Shown here: one piece after another, positions 30,991-39,325 of the stretch
Numbering within the stretch: the stretch's first letter is position 1
Layout: every line of letters begins with the position of its first letter
Origin: Arthrobacter pityocampae
Lineage (GTDB): Bacteria; Actinomycetota; Actinomycetes; Actinomycetales; Micrococcaceae
Assembly (NCBI RefSeq): GCF_002927275.1
Contig: NZ_PRKW01000003.1
Span: forward strand, 1 to 64,000
Direction of reading: 5' to 3'
DNA: 64,000 nt
Program-made: the position numbers and the translations under genes
Notes under the pieces: generated by a model
Told to the model about the DNA's origin: nothing
The model's input: the letters and a program-made list of their open reading frames with translations, nothing else
Database searches by the model: none

Positions 30991-33537
30991 TCAGCGCTGC
31001 ACGGCAGCGTGCCGCTCGGCCGCGAGGGCCACCGCGGCGTCCCGCGCCGCGCTGGCCTCGTCCGCCGTCAGGGTGCGGTCCGGAGCGCGAAAACGCAGCG
31101 CGAACGCCAGGGACTTCCGCCCCTCGGGGATGCCCTGTCCGATGTAGACGTCGAACAGGCTGACGTCCTCGAGGAGCTCCCCCGCGCCCTCCCTCAGGGT
31201 CTCGAGCACGTCGCCCGCAACCACGGCGGAGTCGACGACGAGCGCGACGTCCTGCGTGGCCGGCGGATAGGTGGACAGCGACCGCGCGACGATGACGTCG
31301 GCGGCGGCCTCGAACAGCAGGTCCACGGTGATCTCCAGGGCCACCGTGCGCGCGGGGAGATCCTGCGCGGCGATCAGCTTGGGGTGCAGTTCGCCCGCGT
31401 AGCCCAGCACCTCACCGCTGCGCAGCGAGAATTCCGCCGTGCGGCCGGGGTGGAACGCCTGGTGGTTGCCCTGCCGGACCACGACGTCCACGCCGGTCAC
31501 CTGAGCCATGAGCTGCACGACGTCGACGGCGTCCGCCCAGTCCCAGGCGCGTGGGATGACACCGGCGGACGGCGCCGTCTCGTGGCCCGTGAACAGCGCG
31601 GCGACCACCAGCGGCTGGTCCGGGATCCCGGAGTGCAGTCCGTCGAGGACGGCGTCGTCGGGCTTGATGCCCAGCGGCGGGATCGACTCGGAACCGAGGG
31701 TACCGCCGTCGGGCAGGAAGACCGATCCCGCCTCGAACAGGGCCAGGTCGCGGAAGCCGCGTGAGTGGTTCCGCTTCGCCAGCTCCACGAGGCCGGGCAG
31801 GATCGACCGCCGGAGGAAGCCCAGCTCGGCGCTGAGCGGGTTCGCGAGCTTCACCGACGCCGGTGGCGCACCCTCGTCGGGCGTGCCGAACACGGAGTTC
31901 GACGCCTCGCTGACGAACGGGTAGGACAGCACCTCGGTCAGCCCTGCCGCCGCGAGGGCGTTCAGGAGCCGACGCCGCTGCTGCTGCACGCGCGTCAGGC
32001 CGCGCCCTGGCGGGGCGACCGGCAGCGACGACGGGATGGTGTCGTAGCCGACGAGCCGGATGATCTCCTCGGTCAGGTCTTCTCGGGTTTCAAGGTCGCT
32101 GCGCCAGCTCGGCGCGGTGACGCGGTAGCCGCCGTCCATCTCCTCGACCGTCGCACCGAGGTCCGTGAGCGTGCCCCGGATCTGCTCGTCGGTGAACTCG
32201 CGTCCGATCAGGCGGGCCGGGAAGTCGGCGGCGAGCTCGATGACCCGCGGTTCCGGTGCCTGCCCGACGTCGGTGACGGCGTCGTCGACGGTCCCGCCGG
32301 CGAGCTCGATGAGGAGGTCGACGGCGCGCTGCGCGGCGATGTCCGCGACGGTCCAGTCCACACCGCGCTCGAAGCGCTTGGACGCCTCGGACGGCAGCCG
32401 GTGGCGGCGGCGGGACCGGCCGATGCTGACGGCGTCGAAGTGCGCGGCCTCGATGAGCACGTTGTCCGTACCCGCAGAGACCTCCGTGGAGGCGCCGCCC
32501 ATGACGCCGGCGATGCCGATGGGTCCCGACGCGTCCGTGATGAGGAGGTCCTCGGCGTCGAGCGTGCGCACCTTGTCGTCGAGGGTCCGGAGCGTCTCGC
32601 CTGCTGCGGCACGCCGGACCACGATGTCGCCCGAGAGCGTGTCGAGGTCGTAGAAGTGGAGCGGCTGGCCGAGCTCGAGCATCACGTAGTTGGAGATGTC
32701 GACGACGAGCGAGATGGAGCGGATGCCGGCGAGGCGCAGCCGCGCGGACATCCACGGCGGCGTGGGGCGCGTGGGATCCACGCCGCGGACCGTGCGCGCC
32801 ACGAACCGGTCGCAGCCGGGCGTGCCGTAGACGGGAGCGGTGTCCTCCAGTCGCACCGGGTATCCCCCGGGCGCGGCGGGCGGGACGACGACGGCGTCCG
32901 CCGGGTCGGTGAAGGCCGTCCCGGTGGCGTGCGCGTACTCGCGGGCGGCGCCGCGGATGGAGAAGCAGTACCCGCGGTCGGGAGTCACGTTGATCTCCGC
33001 GGCCTGGTCGTACAGGCCGAGGAGCTCCAGGGCGTCGGTGCCGACGTCGGGGTCGAGTCCGAGGGTTGACAGCACGAGGATGCCGTCGTGGTCCTCGCCG
33101 ATGCCGAGCTCGCGGACGGAGGCGATCATGCCCGCGGACACGTGGCCGTAGGTCTTGCGGGGGCTGATGCGGAAATCGCCCGGCAGCACCGCACCGGGCA
33201 GGGTGACGACCACCTTGTCACCCTCGACGAAGTTGTGCGCACCGCACACGATCCCCTGCACGCCCGAGGGATCGATGCCGTCGCCCGCGAGGGTCTGCTC
33301 GGCGCCCTCGGGCACCACGCGGACCTCGCACCAGTTGATGGTCTTGCCGTTGGACTGCGGTTCCTTGACGATGCTGAGGACCTGGCCCACCACGATCGGG
33401 CCGGTCAGCTCGTCCGTGGGACGGTGGACGTCCTCCTCCTCGAGGCCCACCTTCACCAGCTCGGCCATCACGTCTTCCGCGGTTGCATCCGCAGGCACGG
33501 CTGCGTACTCGCGCAGCCAGGACAGTGGGATTCTCAT
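30991..33537 (-). CDS. pheT: Phenylalanine–tRNA ligase beta subunit
   Basis: This 848-residue large subunit of the alpha2-beta2 synthetase has the expected domain order. An N-terminal tRNA-binding OB fold (residues about 40–160, VVGQVLSIVKEPQSNGKTIN and VVTLPGAVLPGDFRI) comes first, then the B3/B4 editing domain (near 220–400, EAAHFDAVSIGRSRRRHRL). The B5 domain follows (FPARLIGREFTDEQI), and the C-terminal ferredoxin-like anticodon-binding domain ends the chain (TYPPATQDVALVVD). The ATG directly follows the pheS stop (TAGATG), so translation is coupled. Confidence 0.97.
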   Translation of the reverse strand: MRIPLSWLREYAAVPADATAEDVMAELVKVGLEEEDVHRPTDELTGPIVVGQVLSIVKEPQSNGKTINWCEVRVVPEGAEQTLAGDGIDPSGVQGIVCGAHNFVEGDKVVVTLPGAVLPGDFRISPRKTYGHVSAGMIASVRELGIGEDHDGILVLSTLGLDPDVGTDALELLGLYDQAAEINVTPDRGYCFSIRGAAREYAHATGTAFTDPADAVVVPPAAPGGYPVRLEDTAPVYGTPGCDRFVARTVRGVDPTRPTPPWMSARLRLAGIRSISLVVDISNYVMLELGQPLHFYDLDTLSGDIVVRRAAAGETLRTLDDKVRTLDAEDLLITDASGPIGIAGVMGGASTEVSAGTDNVLIEAAHFDAVSIGRSRRRHRLPSEASKRFERGVDWTVADIAAQRAVDLLIELAGGTVDDAVTDVGQAPEPRVIELAADFPARLIGREFTDEQIRGTLTDLGATVEEMDGGYRVTAPSWRSDLETREDLTEEIIRLVGYDTIPSSLPVAPPGRGLTRVQQQRRRLLNALAAAGLTEVLSYPFVSEASNSVFGTPDEGAPPASVKLANPLSAELGFLRRSILPGLVELAKRNHSRGFRDLALFEAGSVFLPDGGTLGSESIPPLGIKPDDAVLDGLHSGIPDQPLVVAALFTGHETAPSAGVIPRAWDWADAVDVVQLMAQVTGVDVVVRQGNHQAFHPGRTAEFSLRSGEVLGYAGELHPKLIAAQDLPARTVALEITVDLLFEAAADVIVARSLSTYPPATQDVALVVDSAVVAGDVLETLREGAGELLEDVSLFDVYIGQGIPEGRKSLAFALRFRAPDRTLTADEASAARDAAVALAAERHAAVQR

Positions 33538-34620
33538 CTAGATCTCCATCCCGAAGTGTTCGCTGAAACGTACGTCGCCCTCGATCATGTCGCGCATGTC
33601 GACGACCTCGTTGCGGAACATGAGTGCCCGCTCGATCCCCATGCCGAAGGCGAACCCGGAGTAGACGTCCGGGTCGATGCCGGTGGCGCGCAGCACGTTG
33701 GGGTTGACCATGCCGCAGCCGCCCCACTCGATCCAGCGCGGACCACCCTTGGCGCCCGGGTGCCAGATGTCGAGCTCCGCGCTCGGCTCCGTGAAGGGGA
33801 AGAAGTTGGGACGCAGGCGCACCCTGGCGTCGTCACCGAACAGCTGCTGCGTGAAGTGCTCCAGCGTTCCCACGAGATCCGCCATGGTGAGCCCCTTGTC
33901 GATGACGAGGCCCTCGAACTGGTGGAAGACCGGCGTGTGGGTGGCGTCGAGCTCGTCCGTGCGGAAGACCTTGCCCGGGCACAGCACGTAGAAGGGCAGG
34001 TCGCGCTCGAGCATGGAGCGGACCTGGACCGGGGAGGTGTGGGTGCGCAGCACGAGGTGCGCCTCGGGCGGGTCGACGAAGAACGTGTCCTGCATCTCGC
34101 GGGCCGGGTGGTCGGGCTTGAAGTTCAGGGCGTCGAAGTTGAACCACTCGGACTCGAGCTCGGGGCCTTCGGCGATCTCCCAGCCCATGCCGACGAAGAC
34201 GTCGATGACCCGCTCCTGCAGCGTGGACAGCGGGTGCCGGGCGCCGGTCCGACGACGGCGCGGGGCAGCGGTGACGTCCACGGCCTCCTCCACGAGGATC
34301 CGCGCGTCGCGCTCGGCCTCGAGCTCGACCGTGCGGGCGGCGAGCGCCTGGTTGATCCGTCCCCGGGCGGGGCCGATGTTCTTGCCGGCCGCCGACTTCT
34401 GCTCCTTGGGCAGGGCGCCGATGCCCCTGTTGGCGAGGCTCAGCGGCGACTTCTCACCGGTGTGCGCGATCCGGACCGCCTTCAGGGCGTCGAGGTCGGC
34501 CGCGGCCGCGATGTCGGCGAGCGCTGCCTCGACGGCTGAGGCCACCGACGCGGCGTCCAGCGGATCGGGGACCTGGGCATCGCGGCCGGTGGGCGCGGCG
34601 TGCTCTGGGGTTTCGGCCAT
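33538..34620 (-). CDS. pheS: Phenylalanine–tRNA ligase alpha subunit
   Basis: This 360-residue catalytic class II subunit has an N-terminal coiled region (residues 20–100) for tRNA binding. Motif 2 is in VFRTDELDATHTPVFHQFEG, and motif 3 is GFAFGMGIERALMFRN. The phenylalanine-pocket loop PFTEPSAELDIW is present. ATG 34620 begins MAETPEHAAPTG, in line with the family. The promoter is about 110 bases upstream, leaving a leader of about 100 bases in which I see no convincing attenuator. Confidence 0.97.
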   Translation of the reverse strand: MAETPEHAAPTGRDAQVPDPLDAASVASAVEAALADIAAAADLDALKAVRIAHTGEKSPLSLANRGIGALPKEQKSAAGKNIGPARGRINQALAARTVELEAERDARILVEEAVDVTAAPRRRRTGARHPLSTLQERVIDVFVGMGWEIAEGPELESEWFNFDALNFKPDHPAREMQDTFFVDPPEAHLVLRTHTSPVQVRSMLERDLPFYVLCPGKVFRTDELDATHTPVFHQFEGLVIDKGLTMADLVGTLEHFTQQLFGDDARVRLRPNFFPFTEPSAELDIWHPGAKGGPRWIEWGGCGMVNPNVLRATGIDPDVYSGFAFGMGIERALMFRNEVVDMRDMIEGDVRFSEHFGMEI

Positions 34621-34729
34621 GGGGTTCTCGTACCTTGCACTCTCGAAGCGTGCGGCGGGCGGTTCGCTGCTGCGGGCCACGCCGTGGACAGGAAAACGCC
34701 GGGACGCAGCAGGGCGCACCGGCGTCTCA

Positions 34730-34760
34730 AGTCTAGGCGACGGGTTCGGCGGAGGAGCAA
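34730..34760 (-). promoter_or_regulatory. pheST promoter
   Basis: On the minus strand TTGCTC (34755–34760), a 19-bp spacer and TAGACT (34730–34735) precede pheS by about 110 bases. The same TCAAGTCTAGGCG block (plus-strand reading) occurs upstream of hisB at 47521–47533, supporting a shared housekeeping promoter type. The spacer is slightly long. Confidence 0.5.
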
Positions 34761-34779
34761 CAGCCTCTACGATGGCGGC

Positions 34780-35262
34780 ATGAACCGGAGGCTCGTGCCG
34801 TTCCTCAACTGGATCAACCTGTCGACGCCGTGCGGCCTCGCGGTCGCGGCGCTGTCCGGCTGCCGCGTCTCGTCCGGGCCGTACGGCATCCTGCTCGCGG
34901 AGGGCTACCGCCGTCGCCTGCCGAAGGCGCGGGCCTTCACGGTGGGCAGCGTGGTGCTGCTGCGGGGCACCGCACCCCGTCCCCCGTCGCGGGCGTTCCT
35001 CCGGCTCCTCGAGCACGAGGCGCGTCACGCACGCCAGTACGCGGTGTGTTTCGGCCTGCCGTTCCTCCCGGCGTATCTGGCGGCGGCGGGCTACTCGCTC
35101 CTGCGCACCGGGGACCCCGCATCGCGGAACCTCTTCGAGCGCGGGGCAGGGCTGGCCGACGGCGGCTACCGGGAGCGCCCGGTGCGTCCGCTACGCGAGA
35201 CGGCCGTGGCAGCGATCAGGCCCCTGGCCGGTGCCGGCCGCCTTCGCTCCGGCTCGCGGTGA
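34780..35262 (+). CDS. Hypothetical protein with HExxH motif (DUF4157-like)
   Basis: This 160-residue protein has the motif LEHEARHARQYA near residue 86, an HExxH-like zinc site. FLPAYLAAAGYSLL and NLFERGAGLADGGY follow. This resembles the compact peptidase-like DUF4157 pattern in which a His/Glu metal site precedes a hydrophobic helix and a conserved (F)ER. It has no signal peptide and one weak hydrophobic segment. The start overlaps the pheST promoter region on the opposite strand. The call is by motif only, and activity is unproven. Confidence 0.7.
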   Translation: MNRRLVPFLNWINLSTPCGLAVAALSGCRVSSGPYGILLAEGYRRRLPKARAFTVGSVVLLRGTAPRPPSRAFLRLLEHEARHARQYAVCFGLPFLPAYLAAAGYSLLRTGDPASRNLFERGAGLADGGYRERPVRPLRETAVAAIRPLAGAGRLRSGSR

Positions 35263-35268
35263 CGCCGG

Positions 35269-35907
35269 TCAGTGCTCCGCGCCCGCGGTGACCCGAGCGT
35301 CGACGGGGGTGTCCGCCGTCGTCGTCGCGATCATCGCGAGGGCCTCGGCCATCGCCTCGACGGCGAGTCCGGGCTGCCCGTGGGCCGCTCCCTGCTCGGA
35401 GGAGTAGGGCACGTGGACGAACCCGCCGCGGGTGCTCCGCCGATCCCCGAGCAGATCCATCAGCCCGTAGAAAAGGTGGTTGCACACATAGGTACCCGCG
35501 GTCTGCGAGACCTCGACCGGGATACCCAGCCCGGCGACGGCCTCCCGGCAGGCCTTGATCGGCAGGGTGCTGAAGTACGCGGCGGGGCCGGACGCGACGA
35601 CGGGTTCGTCGATCGGCTGGTTCCCGGCGTTGTCGGGGATGCGGGCATCGTCGACGTTGATGGCCACGCGTTCCAGCGAGATGCTCCCCCGCCCTCCGGC
35701 CTGCCCGACGCACAGGACGATCGCCGGTTCGTACTCCCCGAGCGCGGCCTCCAGTGCCTCGATGCTTCGCCCGAACACGCACGGCACCTCGACGGCGACC
35801 GCAGCCCGACCCTGCGCACACAGCAGGTCCGCCGCACGCTCCGCGGCCTGCCAGGACGGATTGGTCGATTCTCCCCCGAAGGGTTCGAAGCCGGTCAGGA
35901 GGATCAT
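35269..35907 (-). CDS. pcp: Pyroglutamyl-peptidase I
   Basis: This 212-residue cysteine peptidase removes N-terminal pyroglutamate. The family start MILLTGFEPFGG is complete. The catalytic triad is visible: Glu79 in SISLERVAINVDD, Cys142 in QTAGTYVCNHLFY and His165 in GGFVHVPYSSEQ. It is convergent with the DUF4157-like gene (six bases between stops) and divergent from the radical SAM gene, whose LexA box lies 41 bases upstream of its start. Confidence 0.95.
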   Translation of the reverse strand: MILLTGFEPFGGESTNPSWQAAERAADLLCAQGRAAVAVEVPCVFGRSIEALEAALGEYEPAIVLCVGQAGGRGSISLERVAINVDDARIPDNAGNQPIDEPVVASGPAAYFSTLPIKACREAVAGLGIPVEVSQTAGTYVCNHLFYGLMDLLGDRRSTRGGFVHVPYSSEQGAAHGQPGLAVEAMAEALAMIATTTADTPVDARVTAGAEH

Positions 35908-35947
35908 GCCCCCAGCCTAGACGCTTCATCGACCACCTGACGGAGTA

Positions 35948-35965
35948 TTAGTACGCGTGTTCTAA
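35948..35965 (+). promoter_or_regulatory. LexA (SOS) box controlling the radical SAM gene
   Basis: TTAGTACGCGTGTTCTAA differs at only one arm position from the lexA-promoter box in this window, TTAGAACACACGTTCTAA. It ends seven bases before ATG 35973. TAATAG (35963–35968), which overlaps its right arm, could be the -10, so LexA binding would block transcription directly. Confidence 0.8.
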
Positions 35966-35972
35966 TAGATCC

Positions 35973-37028
35973 ATGCGATGGGAAGGCCAGAGGATCACGG
36001 GCGACGACGGTGCGCCGGAGTCGCCGCCGCTGCTGCCGCTCGCGGGGCTCGTCCGGACGGTGCGGACGCCGGACTTCGCCGGGATCACGTTCCACGAGGT
36101 CGCCGCGAAGTCAGTCCTCAACCGGGTCCCGCCGACGTCGTCGATGCCCTTCTCCTGGACCATCAACCCGTTCCGCGGCTGCTCCCACGCCTGCGTGTAC
36201 TGCTTCGCCCGCAAGACCCACAGCTATCTGAACCTGGACACGGGACTCGACTTCGACGCTCAGCTCGTCGTCAAGATCAACGCCGCCGAGGTGCTCGCCC
36301 GTGAGCTGGGCAAGCCCTCCTGGACGCGTGAGCACGTGGCCCTGGGCACCAACACCGACCCCTACCAGCGGGCCGAGGGTCGCTACCGGCTCATGCCGGG
36401 CATCATCTCCGCCCTCGCGGACTCGGGGACCCCCTTCTCCATCCTGACCAAGGGAACCCTGCTCGCCCGCGACATCCCGCTCCTGACGGCGGCATCGCGG
36501 TCGGTCGGCGTGGGCATGGGGATCTCCCTCGCGCTGGTGGATCCGGTGCTCGCCGAAGCCATCGAACCGGGCACGCCTGCCCCGAAGGCGCGGCTCGCGC
36601 TCATCTCCCGGCTCCGCGAGGCCGGGCTGCCGTGCGGGGTCATGGCCATGCCGATCCTCCCCTGGCTCACCGACGGCGACGCATCGCTCGATGAGCTGTT
36701 CGGTGCCCTGGCCGGCGCCGGAGCCACGGGCGTGACGGCCGGGCCACTGCACCTCCGGCCCGGTTCCCGCGAATGGTTCATGCAGTGGCTCGCAGCGCAC
36801 CACCCGCAGCTCGTCCCGCGGTACGAGGAGCTCTACCGGGGCGGGAGCTATGCGTCGAAGGAGTACCGGGAGTGGCTGTCCGGGAGGATCCGGGTCTTCC
36901 GCCGCAAGCACGGCCTCGTGGCGGGCGCCGGGTTCTTCCGCAACCTGTCGGCGGAAGGATCGCCGGGCGCTGACGCCGTCGTTCCGATCGCTCCCGCACC
37001 GGATCCCGTGCAGGCATCGCTCTTCTGA
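35973..37028 (+). CDS. Rv2578c-family radical SAM protein, SOS-controlled
   Basis: This 351-residue iron-sulfur protein has the cluster motif CSHACVYC at residues 70–77 (CxxxCxxC), preceded by FSWTINPFRG, as in spore photoproduct lyase-like radical SAM proteins. GTNTDPYQRAE and ILTKGTLLARDIPLL follow. The mycobacterial orthologue Rv2578c belongs to the LexA regulon. Here a near-perfect LexA box covers the promoter, and the start codon has no ribosome binding site, so the mRNA is probably leaderless. Some relatives carry an intein; none is present here. A DNA-repair role is likely, but the substrate lesion is not known. Confidence 0.9.
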   Translation: MRWEGQRITGDDGAPESPPLLPLAGLVRTVRTPDFAGITFHEVAAKSVLNRVPPTSSMPFSWTINPFRGCSHACVYCFARKTHSYLNLDTGLDFDAQLVVKINAAEVLARELGKPSWTREHVALGTNTDPYQRAEGRYRLMPGIISALADSGTPFSILTKGTLLARDIPLLTAASRSVGVGMGISLALVDPVLAEAIEPGTPAPKARLALISRLREAGLPCGVMAMPILPWLTDGDASLDELFGALAGAGATGVTAGPLHLRPGSREWFMQWLAAHHPQLVPRYEELYRGGSYASKEYREWLSGRIRVFRRKHGLVAGAGFFRNLSAEGSPGADAVVPIAPAPDPVQASLF

Positions 37029-37047
37029 GAGAGGGGCGGCGTACTCG

Positions 37048-37503
37048 TCAGGGGATGGCGGGGGACGCGGTGGCCGCCCGCAGCGCTGCGAGGATGGGCC
37101 GGTCGGCGGGGATCCACGGCAGCGCCTCGAGGTGGTCGCCCGGGCTCAGCGGCAGCCAGCGCAGGTCGTCGTGGTCCTGCAGCGGCTGCGCCTCCCCGAC
37201 TGCCACCTCGGCCAGCCAGACGCGCATCGCGGCCCGCTCGTTCAACGGCCACCCCTGCGGCCCGGGCCCGGTGATCTCGGCGCCGAGCCGGGCGGTGACC
37301 CCGAGCTCCTCCTCGAGTTCCCGCAGCAGGGCGTCCTCGCAGCTCTCGCCGGCCTCCACTTTCCCGCCGGGGAACTCCCACATGCCGGCGAACTGCGGCG
37401 GCGCCGACCGCCGGGCGACGAGCAGGCGGGCGGGATGCTCGAGGGAGTCGACGAGGGCCGCCCCCACGATCTGGAGGAGCTGGTGGGGAGGTGGTTGCGT
37501 CAC
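37048..37503 (-). CDS. Nudix hydrolase, MutT-like
   Basis: This 151-residue protein has a full Nudix box at residues 46–68 (begins GGKVEAGES, ends RELEEELG). The preceding PPQFAGMWEFPGGK is typical of MutT, which hydrolyses 8-oxo-dGTP. The later WLPLSPGDHL stretch matches the family C-terminus. The GTG start is the only one that fits the family. It is convergent with the radical SAM gene (19 bases between stops). The exact substrate is inferred from the family. Confidence 0.9.
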   Translation of the reverse strand: MTQPPPHQLLQIVGAALVDSLEHPARLLVARRSAPPQFAGMWEFPGGKVEAGESCEDALLRELEEELGVTARLGAEITGPGPQGWPLNERAAMRVWLAEVAVGEAQPLQDHDDLRWLPLSPGDHLEALPWIPADRPILAALRAATASPAIP

Positions 37504-37564
37504 CCGCCGAGTCTATCGACGACGGCCGGCACCCCGGACCGCAGCAGCCGCCCGGGAAGCCGGT

Positions 37565-37810
37565 TCAGCTCTCCTCCGGGGACGCGAGCCCGTCTCCCGG
37601 TTCCGTCCGGTGCTCGGGGTTGTCGCCGCGGCGGTACTCCCCGTGCGGGCTCAGCCCGGGCACCTGCTGGCCGGCGTTGAGCTCGGTGGACGTATAGCCC
37701 TCCTCGGAGAACTCCGCTGCGCTCTCGGCCTCAGGCTCCTCCGGCAGGTTGATGTCGTCGCGCAGATGCTCGCTCTGCGGCAGCTGGTCGGGGGACGGTG
37801 TCCAGCCCAT
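37565..37810 (-). CDS. Small acidic hypothetical protein
   Basis: This 81-residue hydrophilic protein is rich in Glu, Pro and Ser (PEEPEAESAAEFSEEGY). It has no membrane segment and no cysteine. A good ribosome site, GGGAGC, precedes ATG 37810, and codon use is typical of the genome. It is probably disordered. I recognise no family. It is divergent from the MFS gene at 38057. Confidence 0.65.
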   Translation of the reverse strand: MGWTPSPDQLPQSEHLRDDINLPEEPEAESAAEFSEEGYTSTELNAGQQVPGLSPHGEYRRGDNPEHRTEPGDGLASPEES

Positions 37811-37834
37811 GGTGTGCTCCCATCAGTCGGTCGT

Positions 37835-37859
37835 CGATCGTCGTCCACGTCGACGATCG
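37835..37859. promoter_or_regulatory. Inverted repeat between acidic protein and MFS genes
   Basis: Arms CGATCGTCG (37835–37843) and CGACGATCG (37851–37859) surround a seven-base centre. A further CGACGACGATCG lies at 37874–37885. A -10-like TAGGCT stands at 37952–37957, before the MFS gene. The dyad is a plausible operator, but no regulator gene is adjacent. Confidence 0.4.
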
Positions 37860-38056
37860 CCTCCTCACCATGGACCCGACGACGATCGCAACACAAATCC
37901 CCTCGTGCCGCTCCGCCCGGTTGCATTTCGGGGCCGCGCCTCATCGTCACCTAGGCTGGAACGGACGACGGCGTCCGCGTCGCCGTCCCTCTCCCCCTCC
38001 GGGGTATCCCCGGCGGCCGATCCTCCCGTTCCCGAGATCCAGCCGCAAGGACACCC

Positions 38057-39325
38057 ATGACCGCTTCCGCTCCCCCGTCGACGCCGAACCGGCTCACCGG
38101 CCGGCCGCTCCTCCTCGCCATCGGCGCACTCGCGGTGGGCGGCTTCGCCATCGGCACCACCGAGTTCACCATCATGGGTCTGCTGGAGGAGATGCGGGCG
38201 GATCTCGGCGTCGACTACGCGCAGGGCGGGCACGTGATCTCCGCCTACGCCCTCGGCGTCGTGGTCGGCGCGCCGGTCCTCGCCACGCTGGGCGCGAAGA
38301 GGCCGCAGCGCGCCGTCGCCCTCGCGCTCATGGCCCTCATCACCGTGGCCAACCTGTCCTCCTACTTCGCAACCGGTTTCGGCTGGATGCTCGCCTCGCG
38401 CTTCCTCGCGGGCCTCCCGCACGGAGCCTATTTCGGTGTGGCCGCCGTCATCGCCGCGTCCCTCGCGGACCCCGCGCGCCGGGGACGCGCCATCGCCATG
38501 GTGATGCTCGGCCTCAGTATCGCCAATGTGGTGGGTGTCCCGTTCGCCACCTGGCTCGGCCAGCAGTTCGGCTGGCGTTCCATGTTCCTGTTGGTGGGAC
38601 TGATCGGGGCGACGACGCTGGTGCTCGTCCGCGCCTTCGTCCCTGACGTCCCTGTCAGGCCCGGCGCGAGCATCCGCACGGAACTCGGCGCCCTGCGCCG
38701 CCCGCAGCTCTGGATGACCCTGCTGATCGGGATCGTCGGCTTCGGCGGGTTCTTCGCGGTCTACTCGTACATCTCCCCGACCATGACCGAGGTGGCGGGC
38801 CTCAGCGCATCGCTCCTGCCCCTCGTGGTCGCGCTGTACGGCGTGGGCATGGTGGTCGGCAACATCGTGGGCGGCCGCCTCGCGGACAGGTCCATCATGG
38901 GCAGCATCTACGGCGTCATGGTGGCCATCACGGTGGTGCTGCTGCTGTTCCCCCTCGCGGCGACTCTTCCCTGGACGGCCTGCCTCTTCGTCTTCCTGGT
39001 CGGCACGAGCGGATCGGCGCTCATCCCGCCCCTGACGGCCCGCCTCCTGGACGTCTCGCCCGGAGCGCCGTCGCTCGCGTCGTCGATGAACCATTCGTCG
39101 CTGAACACGGCCAACGCGCTCGGCGCGGCGCTCGGCGGCGCGGTCATCGCCGCCGGCTGGGGCTTCACCGCACCCGCCCTGGTGGGTGCCGTGCTCGCGG
39201 TCCTGGGGCTCGGCATCGCGCTGCTCAGCGGCAGGATGGATCGGCGCAGCACCGAGCGCAGAGGGCGCCCGGAGGCAGGATCGTCGGAGCCGGCGGACTC
39301 AGCGGACGCGCTGCGCGCGGGCTGA
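38057..39325 (+). CDS. MFS transporter, DHA1-type drug or sugar efflux
   Basis: This 422-residue permease has about twelve membrane helices. The N-terminal half has the drug-efflux pattern AIGTTEFTIMGLLEEM, VISAYALGVVVGAPVLATLG, LPHGAYFGVAAVIAA and RGRAIAMVMLGLSIANVVGVPFATWLG, typical of the AraJ/CmlA-like proton-drug antiporters. AAGGA lies shortly before ATG 38057. The 3' end overlaps the opposite-strand TrmH-like gene by 27 bp. Substrate unknown. Confidence 0.88.
   Translation: MTASAPPSTPNRLTGRPLLLAIGALAVGGFAIGTTEFTIMGLLEEMRADLGVDYAQGGHVISAYALGVVVGAPVLATLGAKRPQRAVALALMALITVANLSSYFATGFGWMLASRFLAGLPHGAYFGVAAVIAASLADPARRGRAIAMVMLGLSIANVVGVPFATWLGQQFGWRSMFLLVGLIGATTLVLVRAFVPDVPVRPGASIRTELGALRRPQLWMTLLIGIVGFGGFFAVYSYISPTMTEVAGLSASLLPLVVALYGVGMVVGNIVGGRLADRSIMGSIYGVMVAITVVLLLFPLAATLPWTACLFVFLVGTSGSALIPPLTARLLDVSPGAPSLASSMNHSSLNTANALGAALGGAVIAAGWGFTAPALVGAVLAVLGLGIALLSGRMDRRSTERRGRPEAGSSEPADSADALRAG

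Noticed and set aside
34621-34730. T-box or attenuator in the pheST leader
   Set aside because: No T-box core sequence and no convincing terminator/antiterminator pair could be seen in about 100 bases.
35973-37028. Intein in the Rv2578c-type protein
   Set aside because: The protein has normal uninterrupted length and the cysteine motif is contiguous.
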